Shown in pieces: positions 31,244 through 38,536 of a stretch of 64,000 bases of DNA (the stretch's first letter is position 1; each line of letters begins with the position of its first letter). This stretch comes from Actinoplanes missouriensis 431 (lineage in GTDB: Bacteria; Actinomycetota; Actinomycetes; Mycobacteriales; Micromonosporaceae). The position numbers were made by a program, and so were the translations under genes. Location: assembly GCF_000284295.1 (NCBI RefSeq), contig NC_017093.1, positions 7,874,001 through 7,938,000 of the forward strand, in the 5' to 3' direction. Below the pieces are notes generated by a model. The model had not been told where the DNA came from, did no database searches, and was given only the letters and a program-made list of their open reading frames with translations.

Positions 31244-32194
31244 ATGCGAGCGTTGCTGGTGGTCAACCCCCGGGCGACCACGACCAGTGAGCGCAGCCGC
31301 GACGTGCTGGTGCGGGCGCTGCGCAGCGCGGTGGATCTGACCGTGCGGTATACCGAACGGCGCGGCCACGCCACCCGGCTGGCCCGGGAGGCAGCCGAGA
31401 GCGGCGTCGACCTGGTCGTCACGCTGGGTGGCGACGGCACGGTGAACGAGGCGGTCAACGGCCTGCTCACCGCATCGACCGCGCTCGCCGGGCTGCCCGG
31501 CCCGCTCGCGTTCCGGCTGCCGGCCCTCGCGGTGGTCCCCGGCGGCTCCACCAACGTCTTCGCCCGCGCGCTCGGCATGCCACGGGACTGGGTGGACGGC
31601 ACCGGCGTGATCATCGCCGGCATCCGCGACGGACGGCACCGCGTGATCAATCTCGGTCGAGCGGATGATCGCTACTTCACCTTCACGGCCGGTCTCGGGT
31701 GGGACGCCGCGACGATTCGCGGCGTCGAGCAGGCCCGTCTCCGCGGCCGCACGTCCACACCGGGGTTGTACGTCCGCTCGATGGCCGGCCAGTTCCTCAC
31801 CGGCATGGACCGTAAGGACCCGCCGCTCTCGCTGGAACAGCCCGGCGAGGAGCCGACGGCCGGACTGAGCACCGTGATCGTGCAGAACACCGCGCCCTGG
31901 ACCTACGTCGGCGAGAAGGCCGTCGATCTCAACCCCGGCGCCTCGTTCGATCTCGGGCTCGACGTGCTGGCACTGCGCCGCCTGAATATTCCGGGGACGG
32001 CCCGGACCGTGACACAACTCGCGTGGCGATCCGGTGATCTACGAGGTAAACAAGTATTACGGCTGCATGACATCGCCGAGTTCACCGTGGTGGCGTCCCG
32101 GCCCCAGGCATTCCAGCTGGACGGCGACTACTTAGGGGAACGACAGAAGGTGCACTTCGTGTCCGTCCCCTCGGCGCTGCGTGTGATCTGCTGA
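31244..32194 (+). CDS. Diacylglycerol kinase-family lipid kinase
   Basis: A 316-residue DAGK-catalytic-domain protein. The nucleotide-binding motif is VVTLGGDGTVNEAVNGL, with VVPGGSTNVFARALGMP after it and FTAGLGWDA starting the C-terminal beta-domain. It phosphorylates diacylglycerol or a related lipid, recycling phosphatidic acid or acting in phosphoinositide/phosphoglycolipid metabolism. No membrane span is present. Confidence 0.9.
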   Translation: MRALLVVNPRATTTSERSRDVLVRALRSAVDLTVRYTERRGHATRLAREAAESGVDLVVTLGGDGTVNEAVNGLLTASTALAGLPGPLAFRLPALAVVPGGSTNVFARALGMPRDWVDGTGVIIAGIRDGRHRVINLGRADDRYFTFTAGLGWDAATIRGVEQARLRGRTSTPGLYVRSMAGQFLTGMDRKDPPLSLEQPGEEPTAGLSTVIVQNTAPWTYVGEKAVDLNPGASFDLGLDVLALRRLNIPGTARTVTQLAWRSGDLRGKQVLRLHDIAEFTVVASRPQAFQLDGDYLGERQKVHFVSVPSALRVIC

Positions 32195-32606
32195 CAGTGG
32201 GGTACGTGAAACCGGAAGGTGCTCACGATCCGTTACAGAAACACGGTCAAAAGGTCGGCGAAGTGGGCAGGACCGTACTACATTGATGGGAGCGTTCGTC
32301 AACCGGCCCGCGCAGGAACGGCGGAACCGGACATAAGGGTGCGTGAGCCAGCTCACCCGCCGGGAGAAACTTCCAGCGCTACCCTTGACATCGCGAGAGT
32401 TCGTGAAAGCATTCACAAGCGATAAGAAGTAACCGGTTGCTGCTTGTACGCGTTCCTAATCCAGAAGCGCGGAACAGCTACCAAACACCAAAAGCTTGCT
32501 GACGCACTGGTGATCACACGGGTACAACCCGTCGCCACCACTGCGCACGCATATAGGTAAACAGCACTGTTTTCATTACCCCATCCGAAACAAGGAGTTT
32601 GCCGCC
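32195..32606 (+). other. whiB1 upstream region, no gene
   Basis: This 412-bp interval has no convincing open frame with a ribosome-binding site. It is less GC-rich than its surroundings, contains the CRP-type site and TTGACA described separately, and would give a whiB1 leader of roughly 190 nucleotides. Confidence 0.6.
32343..32356 (+). promoter_or_regulatory. CRP-type binding site upstream of whiB1
   Basis: GTGAGCCAGCTCAC is a perfect GTGA-N6-TCAC dyad, the core of the CRP consensus. It lies 28 bp upstream of a TTGACA (32385-32390) that could be a -35 box. No good -10 follows, as is common for activator-dependent promoters. In M. tuberculosis the whiB1 promoter is known to bind the CRP homologue Rv3676. 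Confidence 0.6.
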
Positions 32607-32861
32607 ATGGACTGGCGTCACGATGCGATCTGCCGCGACGAGGACCCTGAGCTGTTCTTCCCGATCGGGACGTCCGGCCCGGCGCTCCTGCAGGTCGAGC
32701 AGGCCAAGGCCGTGTGCCGGCGGTGCCCGGTGACCGAGTCGTGCCTCTCGTGGGCGCTCGAGTCCGGTCAGGACGCCGGCGTCTGGGGCGGGATGAGCGA
32801 AGACGAACGGCGCGCCGTGAAGCGTCGTGGTGGCCTTCGGGTCGGCGCTCCTACCGCCTGA
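32607..32861 (+). CDS. whiB1: WhiB1-type iron-sulfur transcription factor
   Basis: An 84-residue Wbl protein beginning MDWRHDAICRDEDPELFFP. The four [4Fe-4S] cysteines are 9, 37, 40 and 46, the same positions as in mycobacterial WhiB1, and the turn GVWGGMSEDERRAVKRR follows. WhiB1 binds the primary sigma factor and reacts with nitric oxide. An AAGGAG lies 10 bases before the ATG. In streptomycetes the orthologue is WblE. Confidence 0.96.
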   Translation: MDWRHDAICRDEDPELFFPIGTSGPALLQVEQAKAVCRRCPVTESCLSWALESGQDAGVWGGMSEDERRAVKRRGGLRVGAPTA

Positions 32862-32883
32862 TTCAATCCCCCGCACAGCATTT

Positions 32884-32912
32884 ACGCCCCGGGCCTGACG
32901 GCACCGGGGCGT
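32884..32912 (+). terminator. Terminator hairpin after whiB1
   Basis: A 9-bp stem, ACGCCCCGG (32884-32892) with CCGGGGCGT (32904-32912), followed by CTTGCTGTTT. Confidence 0.75.
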
Positions 32913-33320
32913 CTTGCTGTTTCCAGCCGCTCACGCTTCGCTTCCATTCCACAGTGCGCAATTGCGATCACCGTACGTTTAGCGCAAGCCCTGAAATGAT
33001 CTCGAAATTCGGATCGAGGCGCTTTGCGTCGCCGACTCGGCACACTCCGCATTGGAGTGACCCGATCACTCTTTCGCTGTTACCTTGCGCGGACCACCGG
33101 TAACCCAGAGTGAACTAATCCGTTTACCGGCGAACGCGGTCGCCGTGACCCTGATCGGACTAGCTCGCGGGGACGCTGAGCGGCCCGCAGAGCCGTTCCC
33201 CGCGCCGTCCCCGCCTTCATAGGCCGCCTCGGAGCCTCCGCCCCGCAGAATCGATCTCGGGCAGTCGCTCTTACCCGCCGACACGCACGCCGGCGCCTGC
33301 GGGCATGGCGGTGTCCCCCG

Positions 33321-33394
33321 CGCGCCCGCCCGGCCGGGTGAGCGCCCGCCCGGCCGGGTGAGCGCCCGCCCGGCTAGGTGAGCGCCCGCAGCGG
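33321..33394 (-). repeat. 20-bp tandem array (3.5 units) downstream of the chelatase gene
   Basis: Units of AGCGCCCGCCCGGCCGGGTG start at 33321, 33341 and 33361, with a partial copy at 33381. The array lies just beyond the chelatase stop. Confidence 0.9.
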
Positions 33395-33408
33395 TGTGCT
33401 GGGCCGGA

Positions 33409-34395
33409 TCAGGCGGCCAGCGGGAGGGGGTGGCGCAGCGCCGACTCCACCCGGGCTGCCACGAGACGCACCAGTTCCGGTGACGCCGTCAGGGGCTCGG
33501 CGATCGCCACCGCGCCGGCCTCCCGGGCTGTGCGGGCCGCGAGGTCGTGGAGCAGGCCCGGTGCGAGGAAGTAGGCGGACATACCGACCCTTCGCGCGCC
33601 GGCGGCCCGCAGCGCGGTGACCGCCTCGCCGGGCGTGGGGCCCGCGCCGGACGCGTAAGCCACCGCGGCGGGCAGCCCGAGACGCCTTCCCAGGGCCACG
33701 GCCGCGTCGGCCACGGTCGCCCGCGCCGCCTCGTTGCGGGTTCCGGCGGACGCCAGCACCACACCGTCGAGAGCCCACGGAAGCGAACCGGCCGGATCGG
33801 GCACCACGCCGGGAAGCGACCCGGCCGGATCGGGCAGCACGCCGGGAAGCGGATCAGACGTCACGCCGGGAAGCGACCCGGCCTCGGTGGCGGCTGACTG
33901 TGTCGCGGCCAGCAGGCGCCGGCTCAGGGCGGAGAGCAGCAACGGCGACGCCGGGCCGAGGACGTCCGTGGCGGTCACGCTGATCGGCAGCGACTCGGCC
34001 GCGCGAACCACGGCCGGCAGGTCGACACGCCCGTGATAGGCCGCGGTCAGCAGCAACGGCACCAGGATGGCCCGGGATGCCGGCGCCGACGCCAGCACGT
34101 CGAGCGGCCGCGGTCCCGCATGGTCCAGGTAGGACGCCTCCACCAGCCACGCCGGGCAGGCCCGGCGGACCGCCCGGGCCAGCGCCTCGGTCGCGACGGC
34201 GGCCCGCGGGTCACGGCTGCCGTGCGCCACCAGCACCACCGCCGGCCGCGCCAGTCCTCCGGCCGGCGAAGATCCCTGCGCCGGCCCCGACGAAGCCGGC
34301 CCGGGGTAAGCCGGCCCAGAACAAGCCGGCCCAGAAGAAGCCGGCCCAGAACAAGCCGACCCGTCGGCCGAGCGGATCAGACGTGGAGGCCGCAT
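33409..34395 (-). CDS. Sirohydrochlorin chelatase (CbiX/SirB-like) with repeat insertions
   Basis: A 328-residue protein. The chelatase fold begins at about residue 50 with VVLVAHGSRDPRAA (metal-binding His) and continues with ILVPLLLTAAYHGRVDLP; the C-terminal repeat half reads VVLASAGTRNEAARATVA, with no equivalent His. It should insert iron into sirohydrochlorin to make sirohaem for the sulfite reductase upstream in the same operon. Two low-complexity insertions are unusual: an N-terminal Ser-Gly-Pro-Ala repeat (~13-40) and DPAGSLPG repeats in the middle (~190-235). The ATG overlaps the cysH 3' end by 19 bp. The true start may lie after the N-terminal repeat. Confidence 0.82.
   Translation of the reverse strand: MRPPRLIRSADGSACSGPASSGPACSGPAYPGPASSGPAQGSSPAGGLARPAVVLVAHGSRDPRAAVATEALARAVRRACPAWLVEASYLDHAGPRPLDVLASAPASRAILVPLLLTAAYHGRVDLPAVVRAAESLPISVTATDVLGPASPLLLSALSRRLLAATQSAATEAGSLPGVTSDPLPGVLPDPAGSLPGVVPDPAGSLPWALDGVVLASAGTRNEAARATVADAAVALGRRLGLPAAVAYASGAGPTPGEAVTALRAAGARRVGMSAYFLAPGLLHDLAARTAREAGAVAIAEPLTASPELVRLVAARVESALRHPLPLAA
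33779..33895 (-). repeat. 33-bp coding repeats in the chelatase gene
   Basis: Imperfect 33-bp units, with one shortened to 24 bp, encode DPAGSLPGV-type segments between the two halves of the chelatase. Confidence 0.75.
34293..34360 (-). repeat. 15-bp coding repeats at the chelatase N-terminus
   Basis: Four or so 15-bp units (top strand AAGCCGGCCCAGAAC) encode the Ser-Gly-Pro-Ala-rich N-terminus. Confidence 0.8.
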
Positions 34396-35132
34396 TCGGT
34401 CTTCTCGAACATCGCCCAGCGACCCGCCCGCGGGTCCTCCCCCGCCTTGGTCCGCCGGGTGCACGGCCAGCAGCCGATCGACCCGTACCCCTTCTTGAAC
34501 AGCTCGTTCACCGGCACGTTCCAGCGGCTGACATACCGATCCACGTCCGCCTGGGTCCAGGCCGCGATCGGGTTGACCTTAACCTTGCCCTTCTTCGCGT
34601 CGAACGCGACGACCGGTGTGTTCGCGCGGGTCGGGGACTCGTCGCGGCGCAGGCCGGTGGCCCAGGAGTCGTACTCGGCGAGGGCGCGCTCGAGCGGCTC
34701 CACCTTGCGCAGGAAGCAGCACTCGTCCGGGCTGCGGGCGAAGAGGCGGGGACCGTACTCGCCGTCCTGCTGGCCGACGGTCATCCGGGGGCGGACCGAG
34801 CGCACGTTGACGTTCATCGTGCGGACCACGGTGTCGCGGACCTTGAGGGTCTCCGGGAAGTGCAGGCCGGTGTCGAGGAAGACCACGTCGACGCCGGGCG
34901 ACACGCGGGAGAAGATGTGCGCCACGACGGCGTCGGCCATCGAGCTGGTGACGCAGAACCGCGAGCCGAAGGTGTCGGTCGCCCACTTGGCGATCTCCTC
35001 GGCGGGCCGGCCCTCGAGAGCCTGAGCGGCGTCCAGCGCGAGCGCCTTGAGCTCGTCAGGGGTGCGGCGACCGGATTCGACAGGGGCGGTGAGATCGACG
35101 AGGCCGAAGCCGGCAGCGTTGAGGAGGCTCAT
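34377..35132 (-). CDS. cysH: Adenylylsulfate (APS/PAPS) reductase
   Basis: A 251-residue reductase of the sulfate assimilation pathway. It has the PP-loop-type region FCVTSSMADAVVAH, VDVVFLDTGLHFPETL, and the C-terminal catalytic ECGLH. The paired cysteines DECCFLRK and GCWPCTR are those that bind a [4Fe-4S] cluster in the APS-reducing subfamily, so APS rather than PAPS is the likely substrate. It makes sulfite for the sulfite reductase. Its start overlaps the stop of the zinc-ribbon gene as ATGA. Confidence 0.95.
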   Translation of the reverse strand: MSLLNAAGFGLVDLTAPVESGRRTPDELKALALDAAQALEGRPAEEIAKWATDTFGSRFCVTSSMADAVVAHIFSRVSPGVDVVFLDTGLHFPETLKVRDTVVRTMNVNVRSVRPRMTVGQQDGEYGPRLFARSPDECCFLRKVEPLERALAEYDSWATGLRRDESPTRANTPVVAFDAKKGKVKVNPIAAWTQADVDRYVSRWNVPVNELFKKGYGSIGCWPCTRRTKAGEDPRAGRWAMFEKTECGLHV

Positions 35133-35287
35133 CTGTTTACTCCCTTGGACAGCAACCCGATGAACTTGACCGAGAAAACCCGCGCGCAGGAGTGGCACTC
35201 CCAGGCGCCGTGCGAGGCCTCGCCGGGGCGGAGGTCCTCCTCACCGCAGTAGGGGCAGTACAGGACGGCGGATCTGGCATCGCTCAT
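35129..35287 (-). CDS. Small zinc-ribbon protein inside the sulfur operon
   Basis: A 52-residue protein with two CxxC knuckles, LYCPYCGEED and WECHSCARVF, forming a zinc ribbon or possibly an iron-sulfur site. Both ends use ATGA overlaps: its ATG with the sulfite reductase stop and its stop with the cysH start. It is therefore made in fixed ratio with both enzymes. Related actinobacteria have a similar small gene in this position, as I recall. A role as an electron-transfer or assembly partner of the two Fe-S enzymes is an inference. Confidence 0.85.
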   Translation of the reverse strand: MSDARSAVLYCPYCGEEDLRPGEASHGAWECHSCARVFSVKFIGLLSKGVNR

Positions 35288-36975
35288 TTCAGGAGCTCCT
35301 CGTCGGCCCGCAGCACCCAGGTAGCGAACGTCTCGCCGTCGGTGCGGCCGTCCAGGTAGTGGCGGGCGACGCGTTCCACGTACTCCGGAAGCTCTTCGGC
35401 GGTGGCCTTGAGGCCCCGCACCTTGCGCCCGAAGCCGGCGGTCTCGCCCTTGGCCATGCCGAGCGCGCCGCCGAGGTGGATCTGGAAGCCCTCCACCTGC
35501 TCGCCGTGCGCGTTCATGACGAGCTGGCCCTTGAGGCCGATGTCGGCGACCTGGGTGCGCGCGCAGGCGTTCGGGCAGCCGTTGATGTGCACCGAGATGT
35601 CGGCGTCGAAGTCCTTGAGCCGGTCCTCGAGCCGGGCCACCAGTTCCTCGCCGCGGGCCTTGGTCTCGACGATCGCGAGCTTGCAGTACTCGATGCCGGT
35701 GCAGGCCATCGTGCCGCGCCGCCACGCCGACGGCCGGGCTTCGAGCCCGATGCCCCGCATCGCGGTGATCAGGGACTCCACGTTCTCGTCGGCGACATCG
35801 AGGACCAGGAGCTTCTGGTACGCGGTGAGCCGCACCCGGTCCGAGCCGTGCGCCTCGACCAGGTCCGCCAGCCGGCTCAGCTGGGTGCCCGAGGAGCGGC
35901 CGACCACCGGGGCGGCGCCGACGTAGTTCCGGCCGTCCTTCTGCTTGTGCACGCCGATGTGGTCGATCGGCTTCTCCGGCAGGTCCGGCGAGGGGCCGTC
36001 GAGCAGCGTCCGGCCGAGGTACTCCTTCTCCAGGACCTCGCGGAACTTCTCCACGCCCCAGTCGGCGAGCAGGAACTTCAGGCGGGCGCGGTGACGCAGC
36101 CGGCGGTACCCGTAGTCCCGGAAGATCCCGACGACGCCCTCCCAGACGTCCGGGATCTCGTTCAGCGGCACCCAGACGCCGAGCCGCTCGGCCAGGCGCG
36201 GGTTGGTGGAGAGGCCGCCACCGACCCAGAGGTCGAAGCCGGGGCCGTGCTCGGGGTGCACCACACCGACGAACGAGATGTCGTTCGCCTGGTACGGCCC
36301 GTCCGCCAGCCAGGAGATCTGCGACTTGAACTTGCGGGGCAGGTTCGAGTACCGCGGGTCGCCGACGTACCGCTTCACGATCTCGTCGATCGCCGGGGTC
36401 CCGTCGATCACCTCGTCGGCGGAGACACCGGCGACCGGGCTGCCGAGGACGACGCGGGGGCAGTCACCGCAGGCCTCGGTGGTCTGGAGCCCGACGGCTT
36501 CGAGCCGGCGCCAGATCTCCGGCACGTCCTCGACCCGGATCCAGTGCAGCTGGATGTTCTGCCGGTCGGTGATGTCCGCGCTGTCCCGGCCGAACTCGGT
36601 GGAGATCTCCGCGATGGTGCGCAGCTGGGCCAGGCTGAGCGCGCCGCCGTCGCAGCGGACCCGGAGCATGAAGTACTCGTCCTCGAGCTCCTCCGGCTCC
36701 AGCACCGCGGTGCGGCCGCCGTCGATGCCCGCCTTGCGCTGGGTGTAGAGGCCCCACCAGCGGAACCGGCCGCGCAGGTCGGCCGGGTCGATCGAGGAGA
36801 ACCCGCCGTGGGCGTAGATGTTCTCGATGCGCGCGCGGACGTTGAGCGGGTTGTCGTCCTTCTTGCTGCGCTCGTTGGGGTTCAGGGGCTCGCGGTGGCC
36901 GAGCGCCCACTGACCCTCGCCGCGGACCTTGCGAGGCCGGGCGGCCGGCGTTGCGGGGGTGTTGCTGGGCGCCAT
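35284..36975 (-). CDS. sir: Ferredoxin-dependent sulfite reductase
   Basis: A 563-residue sirohaem/[4Fe-4S] enzyme that reduces sulfite to sulfide. The duplicated ferredoxin-like halves are visible, with DRQNIQLHWIRVEDVP in the first. The cluster cysteines are in TMACTGIEYCKLA and NGCPNACARTQVADIG. CGDCPRVVLGSPVAG is also characteristic. It is the first enzyme gene of the operon; a GGAGGGA precedes the ATG. A cysteine-containing leader peptide lies 119 bp upstream. Nitrite reductase NirA is the closest alternative, but cysH and the chelatase favour sulfite. Confidence 0.95.
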   Translation of the reverse strand: MAPSNTPATPAARPRKVRGEGQWALGHREPLNPNERSKKDDNPLNVRARIENIYAHGGFSSIDPADLRGRFRWWGLYTQRKAGIDGGRTAVLEPEELEDEYFMLRVRCDGGALSLAQLRTIAEISTEFGRDSADITDRQNIQLHWIRVEDVPEIWRRLEAVGLQTTEACGDCPRVVLGSPVAGVSADEVIDGTPAIDEIVKRYVGDPRYSNLPRKFKSQISWLADGPYQANDISFVGVVHPEHGPGFDLWVGGGLSTNPRLAERLGVWVPLNEIPDVWEGVVGIFRDYGYRRLRHRARLKFLLADWGVEKFREVLEKEYLGRTLLDGPSPDLPEKPIDHIGVHKQKDGRNYVGAAPVVGRSSGTQLSRLADLVEAHGSDRVRLTAYQKLLVLDVADENVESLITAMRGIGLEARPSAWRRGTMACTGIEYCKLAIVETKARGEELVARLEDRLKDFDADISVHINGCPNACARTQVADIGLKGQLVMNAHGEQVEGFQIHLGGALGMAKGETAGFGRKVRGLKATAEELPEYVERVARHYLDGRTDGETFATWVLRADEELLK

Positions 36976-37094
36976 CTCGGCTTCCCTCCGGGTTTCGTGG
37001 GCGCACGGTGCCGCTCACGGCCCTGGAGGCTCGTGACATCTGTGTCAGGAGTGGGCCCGGCGGTCGCGTGCCCGAAAATGAAAAGCGGGCGGCG

Positions 37095-37181
37095 TCAGGA
37101 AGCCGGACACATCGCGCTGCGGACACGGCCGTAGTCCACGTGGCGGCGGGCCACGAAGCGGCGGTCAACTGCAGCGGTCAT
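37095..37181 (-). CDS. Leader peptide of the sulfur operon
   Basis: A 28-residue open frame, MTAAVDRRFVARRHVDYGRV followed by RSAMCPAS. It matches the actinobacterial leader-peptide pattern RRHVDxxRVxSAxC found ahead of cysteine/sulfur genes, where ribosome stalling at the cysteine codon is thought to control downstream expression. The 119-bp gap to sir contains a dyad TGACA-CAGA-TGTCA (bottom strand) and a CGCCCGCTTTT element that could form part of an attenuator. Confidence 0.7.
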   Translation of the reverse strand: MTAAVDRRFVARRHVDYGRVRSAMCPAS

Positions 37182-37357
37182 GTCGGCTAGCGTCTCACGC
37201 CCGGCGAATCCAAGCCAGTGCGGTCCAGAATCCGGGAGTGTGCCACGTAACACAGCCGTCACAAGTGGTAACACTTGACATTGGCCACTCGGGGTAGTGA
37301 CACAGGCACCCGGGGTTGCCAGACTCGGGCGTAGGTCGTCCTCCCCGGGAGCCGCGC

Positions 37358-38515
37358 ATGACCGTCCAGGCCGCTTACGACGACTCCCCGACCCGGCCAC
37401 TCGCGGCGCCCCGGCGCGCCGGCGCCCGCGGACCCCTCGCCCTCGCCTGGGCCTGGGGTCCTTTTCTCGTCCCGGCCGCGATCACCGTCGCGGTGGGCCT
37501 GATCGGGCTCGCGACGCCCGCGCCCGGCCCGCGCGAGCGGCTCGTCCTGGCGGTCAGCGCGCTGACGCCGGAGCAGATCCTGGACACGGCCCGCGACACC
37601 GACGCCGTGAACGCCTTCTACCACCTGCTGATGCACTTCTGGGCCGGGCCGGCCGGCGGCGACGTCACCGCGCTGCGCCTGCCGTCGGTGATCGCGATGG
37701 GGATCGGCGCCGGGCTCGCCGGCGAGCTCGGCCGGCGCGTGCTCACCCCCGGCGCCGGACTCTGCGCCGGGCTGCTGCTGGCCGTGCTCCCGGCGGTGAG
37801 CCGATGGGCGCAGGAGGCCCGGCCGTACGCCCTGGCGTTCCTCTGCGCCACCGGGGCGACCCTGCTGCTCTACCGGACGCTGGACCAGCCGCGATGGTGG
37901 CGCTGGGCCGGGTACGGATGCCTCGTCACGCTCACCGGCCTGCTCCACGTCACAGCGCTGCTGGTGCTCGCGGGGCACGCCTTCACGGTCGTCTCCCGCT
38001 GGCTTCTGAGCAGGCAGCCGGCGCTGTTCTGGTGGTTTCCGGTGACCGTGCTGTCACTCGTACCCCCGGCGCCGTTGATCTCTCTTGCGGCCCGGCAGCG
38101 GGCCGCCGAGCTGGCCTGGCACCCACACCTGCCGCGGGAGATCGTGGAAGGCCTGCCGGCGGCCGGGGTGCTCGTGATCGGGCTGGCGCTGGCGGCGCGC
38201 TGGCCGGACCGGGCGCTGATCCGTGAGCTCGCGGTGCTCGCCGTCGTGCCGCCGACTGCGCTGCTGGCCGCCACGGTCCTGACCGCCAAGGCGTGGACGC
38301 CGGGGTCCGCGCTGCCGGCACTCGTGCCGATCACCCTGTGCGCGGCGGCGGCGCTGCGCGGGCTCCGGTTCCGCGCGGTGGTGGTGCTGCTGGCGGTCGC
38401 GCTGCTGGCACTACCCCAGCAGCGCGAGATCCGCTCACCGGACGGGCACTCGGCGGCTGTTGCGGCCGACCGCCGACACGTGGGCGATCTTCGGCGTCGA
38501 CGTGCGGTCCGTTAG
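37358..38515 (+). CDS. Polyprenyl-phosphate-dependent glycosyltransferase-like membrane protein
   Basis: A 385-residue integral membrane protein with about eight to nine hydrophobic segments and the DARPYA-like motif SRWAQEARPYALAF after the third segment, typical of GT-39/PMT-like mannosyltransferases. An early Asp motif (ARDTDAVNAFYHLLMHFW) is consistent with the first extracellular loop. It probably transfers a sugar from a polyprenyl phosphate to an extracytoplasmic acceptor; the acceptor is unknown. It is divergent from the sulfur operon. Confidence 0.75.
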   Translation: MTVQAAYDDSPTRPLAAPRRAGARGPLALAWAWGPFLVPAAITVAVGLIGLATPAPGPRERLVLAVSALTPEQILDTARDTDAVNAFYHLLMHFWAGPAGGDVTALRLPSVIAMGIGAGLAGELGRRVLTPGAGLCAGLLLAVLPAVSRWAQEARPYALAFLCATGATLLLYRTLDQPRWWRWAGYGCLVTLTGLLHVTALLVLAGHAFTVVSRWLLSRQPALFWWFPVTVLSLVPPAPLISLAARQRAAELAWHPHLPREIVEGLPAAGVLVIGLALAARWPDRALIRELAVLAVVPPTALLAATVLTAKAWTPGSALPALVPITLCAAAALRGLRFRAVVVLLAVALLALPQQREIRSPDGHSAAVAADRRHVGDLRRRRAVR

Positions 38516-38536
38516 CGGCGGTCGTTCCCGGCGCCC

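Larger units (their letters stand above)
32862..33408. other. Intergenic region with terminator and 20-bp array, no gene
   Basis: 547 bp between whiB1 and the chelatase gene. It contains the whiB1 terminator and the 20-bp repeat array near its end. Short open frames exist, but none has a ribosome-binding site or protein-like composition. The middle (about 32930-33120) is relatively AT-rich. Confidence 0.6.

Noticed and set aside
32408..32426. -10 box for whiB1 (AGCATT or GATAAG)
   Set aside because: Neither has both a good match and 16-18 bp spacing from TTGACA, so no -10 is annotated.
33066..33284. 72-codon minus-strand frame downstream of whiB1
   Set aside because: It has no ribosome-binding site, an unusual Gly/Ser/Arg composition, and no coding signature; it lies in a repeat-rich intergenic region.
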